A stretch of DNA of 50,174 bases. Origin: Desulfobaccales bacterium. Its GTDB lineage: Bacteria; Desulfobacterota; Desulfobaccia; Desulfobaccales; 0-14-0-80-60-11. The stretch spans positions 1 to 50,174 of the forward strand of contig JBBFLF010000017.1 of the NCBI GenBank assembly GCA_037481655.1. The letters run 5' to 3'. The notes under the pieces were generated by a model that searched no databases, was not told where the DNA came from, and saw only the letters and a program-made list of their open reading frames with translations. This document shows, one piece after another, positions 49,790 to 50,174 of the stretch. A program made the position numbers and the translations under genes. The first letter of the stretch is position 1, and the number at the start of each line of letters is the position of its first letter.

Positions 49790-50174
49790 TCTACAATGAG
49801 CGACCACTTCCACCAGCTTCCACAGATGCCGGCCGAAATGGCAGTTGGCCGCGCCCCGCGGCCGCGGGGGCTGCAGAATCAGAAGGGGCGCCCGGGCCTT
49901 GGCCGCCGCCAGGGCCTGCAAGAGCTCCCCAAAAAGCCGCCGACGCTCCGTGAGCGGCACCTGATCGTCATAAAACAGACTCACCGGCCCCAGAAGCACC
50001 ACCAGCGTCCCAGGCCCCAACACCCTGGGCAGCCGCTCCTTCGCCAAACGGACAAGCTGATGGCAAGTGAAGGCCCGGGCCACCAGAACCCGCTGCAACA
50101 CTGCCTTCGCCCCCACCCCCCACAGCGCCGCCTGCCGCACCAGCCCATATGGATCAAAGGCCTGCACCCCATCC
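49787..50174 (-). CDS. RecA-like ATPase, C-terminal part (cut by window edge)
   Basis: The visible 128 residues read DGVQAFDPYGLVRQAALWG, ARAFTCHQLVRLAKERLP, GTLVVLLGPVSLFYDDQVPL and LGELLQALAAAKARAPLLIL-type segments. FDPY, RAFTCHQL and the following beta strand with FYDD suit the core of a RecA/Rad51-superfamily ATPase of the kind paired with specialised DNA polymerases. The Walker A region would lie beyond the right edge and is not seen. The gene runs in the same direction as the 88-aa and polymerase genes. The open frame reaches the window edge, so the 5' end is missing. Confidence 0.65.
   Translation of the reverse strand, partial: DGVQAFDPYGLVRQAALWGVGAKAVLQRVLVARAFTCHQLVRLAKERLPRVLGPGTLVVLLGPVSLFYDDQVPLTERRRLFGELLQALAAAKARAPLLILQPPRPRGAANCHFGRHLWKLVEVVAHCR

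Overview
The window reads as part of the chromosome of a GC-rich bacterium, most likely an anaerobic or microaerobic member of the Desulfobacterota (old Deltaproteobacteria). The supports are a NrfH/NrfA cytochrome c nitrite reductase pair, a heterodisulfide-reductase/LutA-type CCG protein, small ferredoxin-like proteins, a selenocysteine peroxiredoxin, a PEP-CTERM protein, NtrC-type regulation, and an archaeal-style ribulose monophosphate module (PHI plus an HPS-RraA fusion). The lineage is an inference; no rRNA or taxonomic marker was tested. Almost every gene is an ordinary chromosomal gene, with no prophage, IS transposase, CRISPR array or convincing tRNA.

Layout. 0-5.8 kb: panE, phoU, a divergent dnaA, a GNAT acetyltransferase and a NamZ-type muramidase. 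5.9-10.5 kb (minus): the conserved rpmH-rnpA-yidD-yidC-jag-mnmE operon (ribosome, RNase P, membrane insertion, tRNA modification). Both rnpA and mnmE lack an ATG/GTG/TTG start where the protein family requires one. 10.8-15.2 kb (plus): mreB-mreC-mreD-mrdA, the cell elongation machinery, without rodA. 15.2-20.2 kb: pcm, a Cys-rich small protein, a PEP-CTERM protein with a structured leader, the RuMP pair and a BCAM0308-family protein. 20.2-27.7 kb: a cold-shock gene behind a promoter/terminator-bounded leader RNA, a 48-aa protein and an RRM protein, then rnr-cbpA-cbpM (RNA decay and chaperone), hisD, an orphan SPASM fragment and folE2. 27.9-36 kb: a Lon-like protease, greA-like plus CDF transporter, a PrmA-like methyltransferase, a PPC/DUF296 protein, the selenoprotein peroxiredoxin, a PEBP protein and a lone receiver-domain protein. 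36-43.6 kb: GT9 glycosyltransferase, DUF362 plus a toroid-repeat protein, three metal/Fe-S proteins, an NtrC-type regulator and two small proteins. 43.5-47 kb: a lipoprotein, nrfHA and a c-type cytochrome. 47-50.2 kb (minus): a RecA-like ATPase (cut by the window edge), an 88-aa protein and a family B DNA polymerase.

The most striking features are these. (1) A family of dispersed, GC-rich, multi-hairpin repeats sits in about a dozen intergenic gaps. One copy of exactly 192 bp is inserted in frame inside the polymerase gene, between catalytic motifs A and B, adding 64 codons. (2) The ATPase/88-aa/PolB operon, whose polymerase ends in a QLRLWG clamp-binding-like motif, resembles in logic the ImuA-ImuB-DnaE2 mutasome and may be a little-described lesion-bypass or repair module. 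(3) The peroxiredoxin has an in-frame TGA at its peroxidatic position, followed by a perfect 7-bp hairpin with a GGTC loop, as expected of a bacterial SECIS. (4) The leader upstream of the cold-shock gene has a terminator whose loop is complementary to the RNA 5' end.
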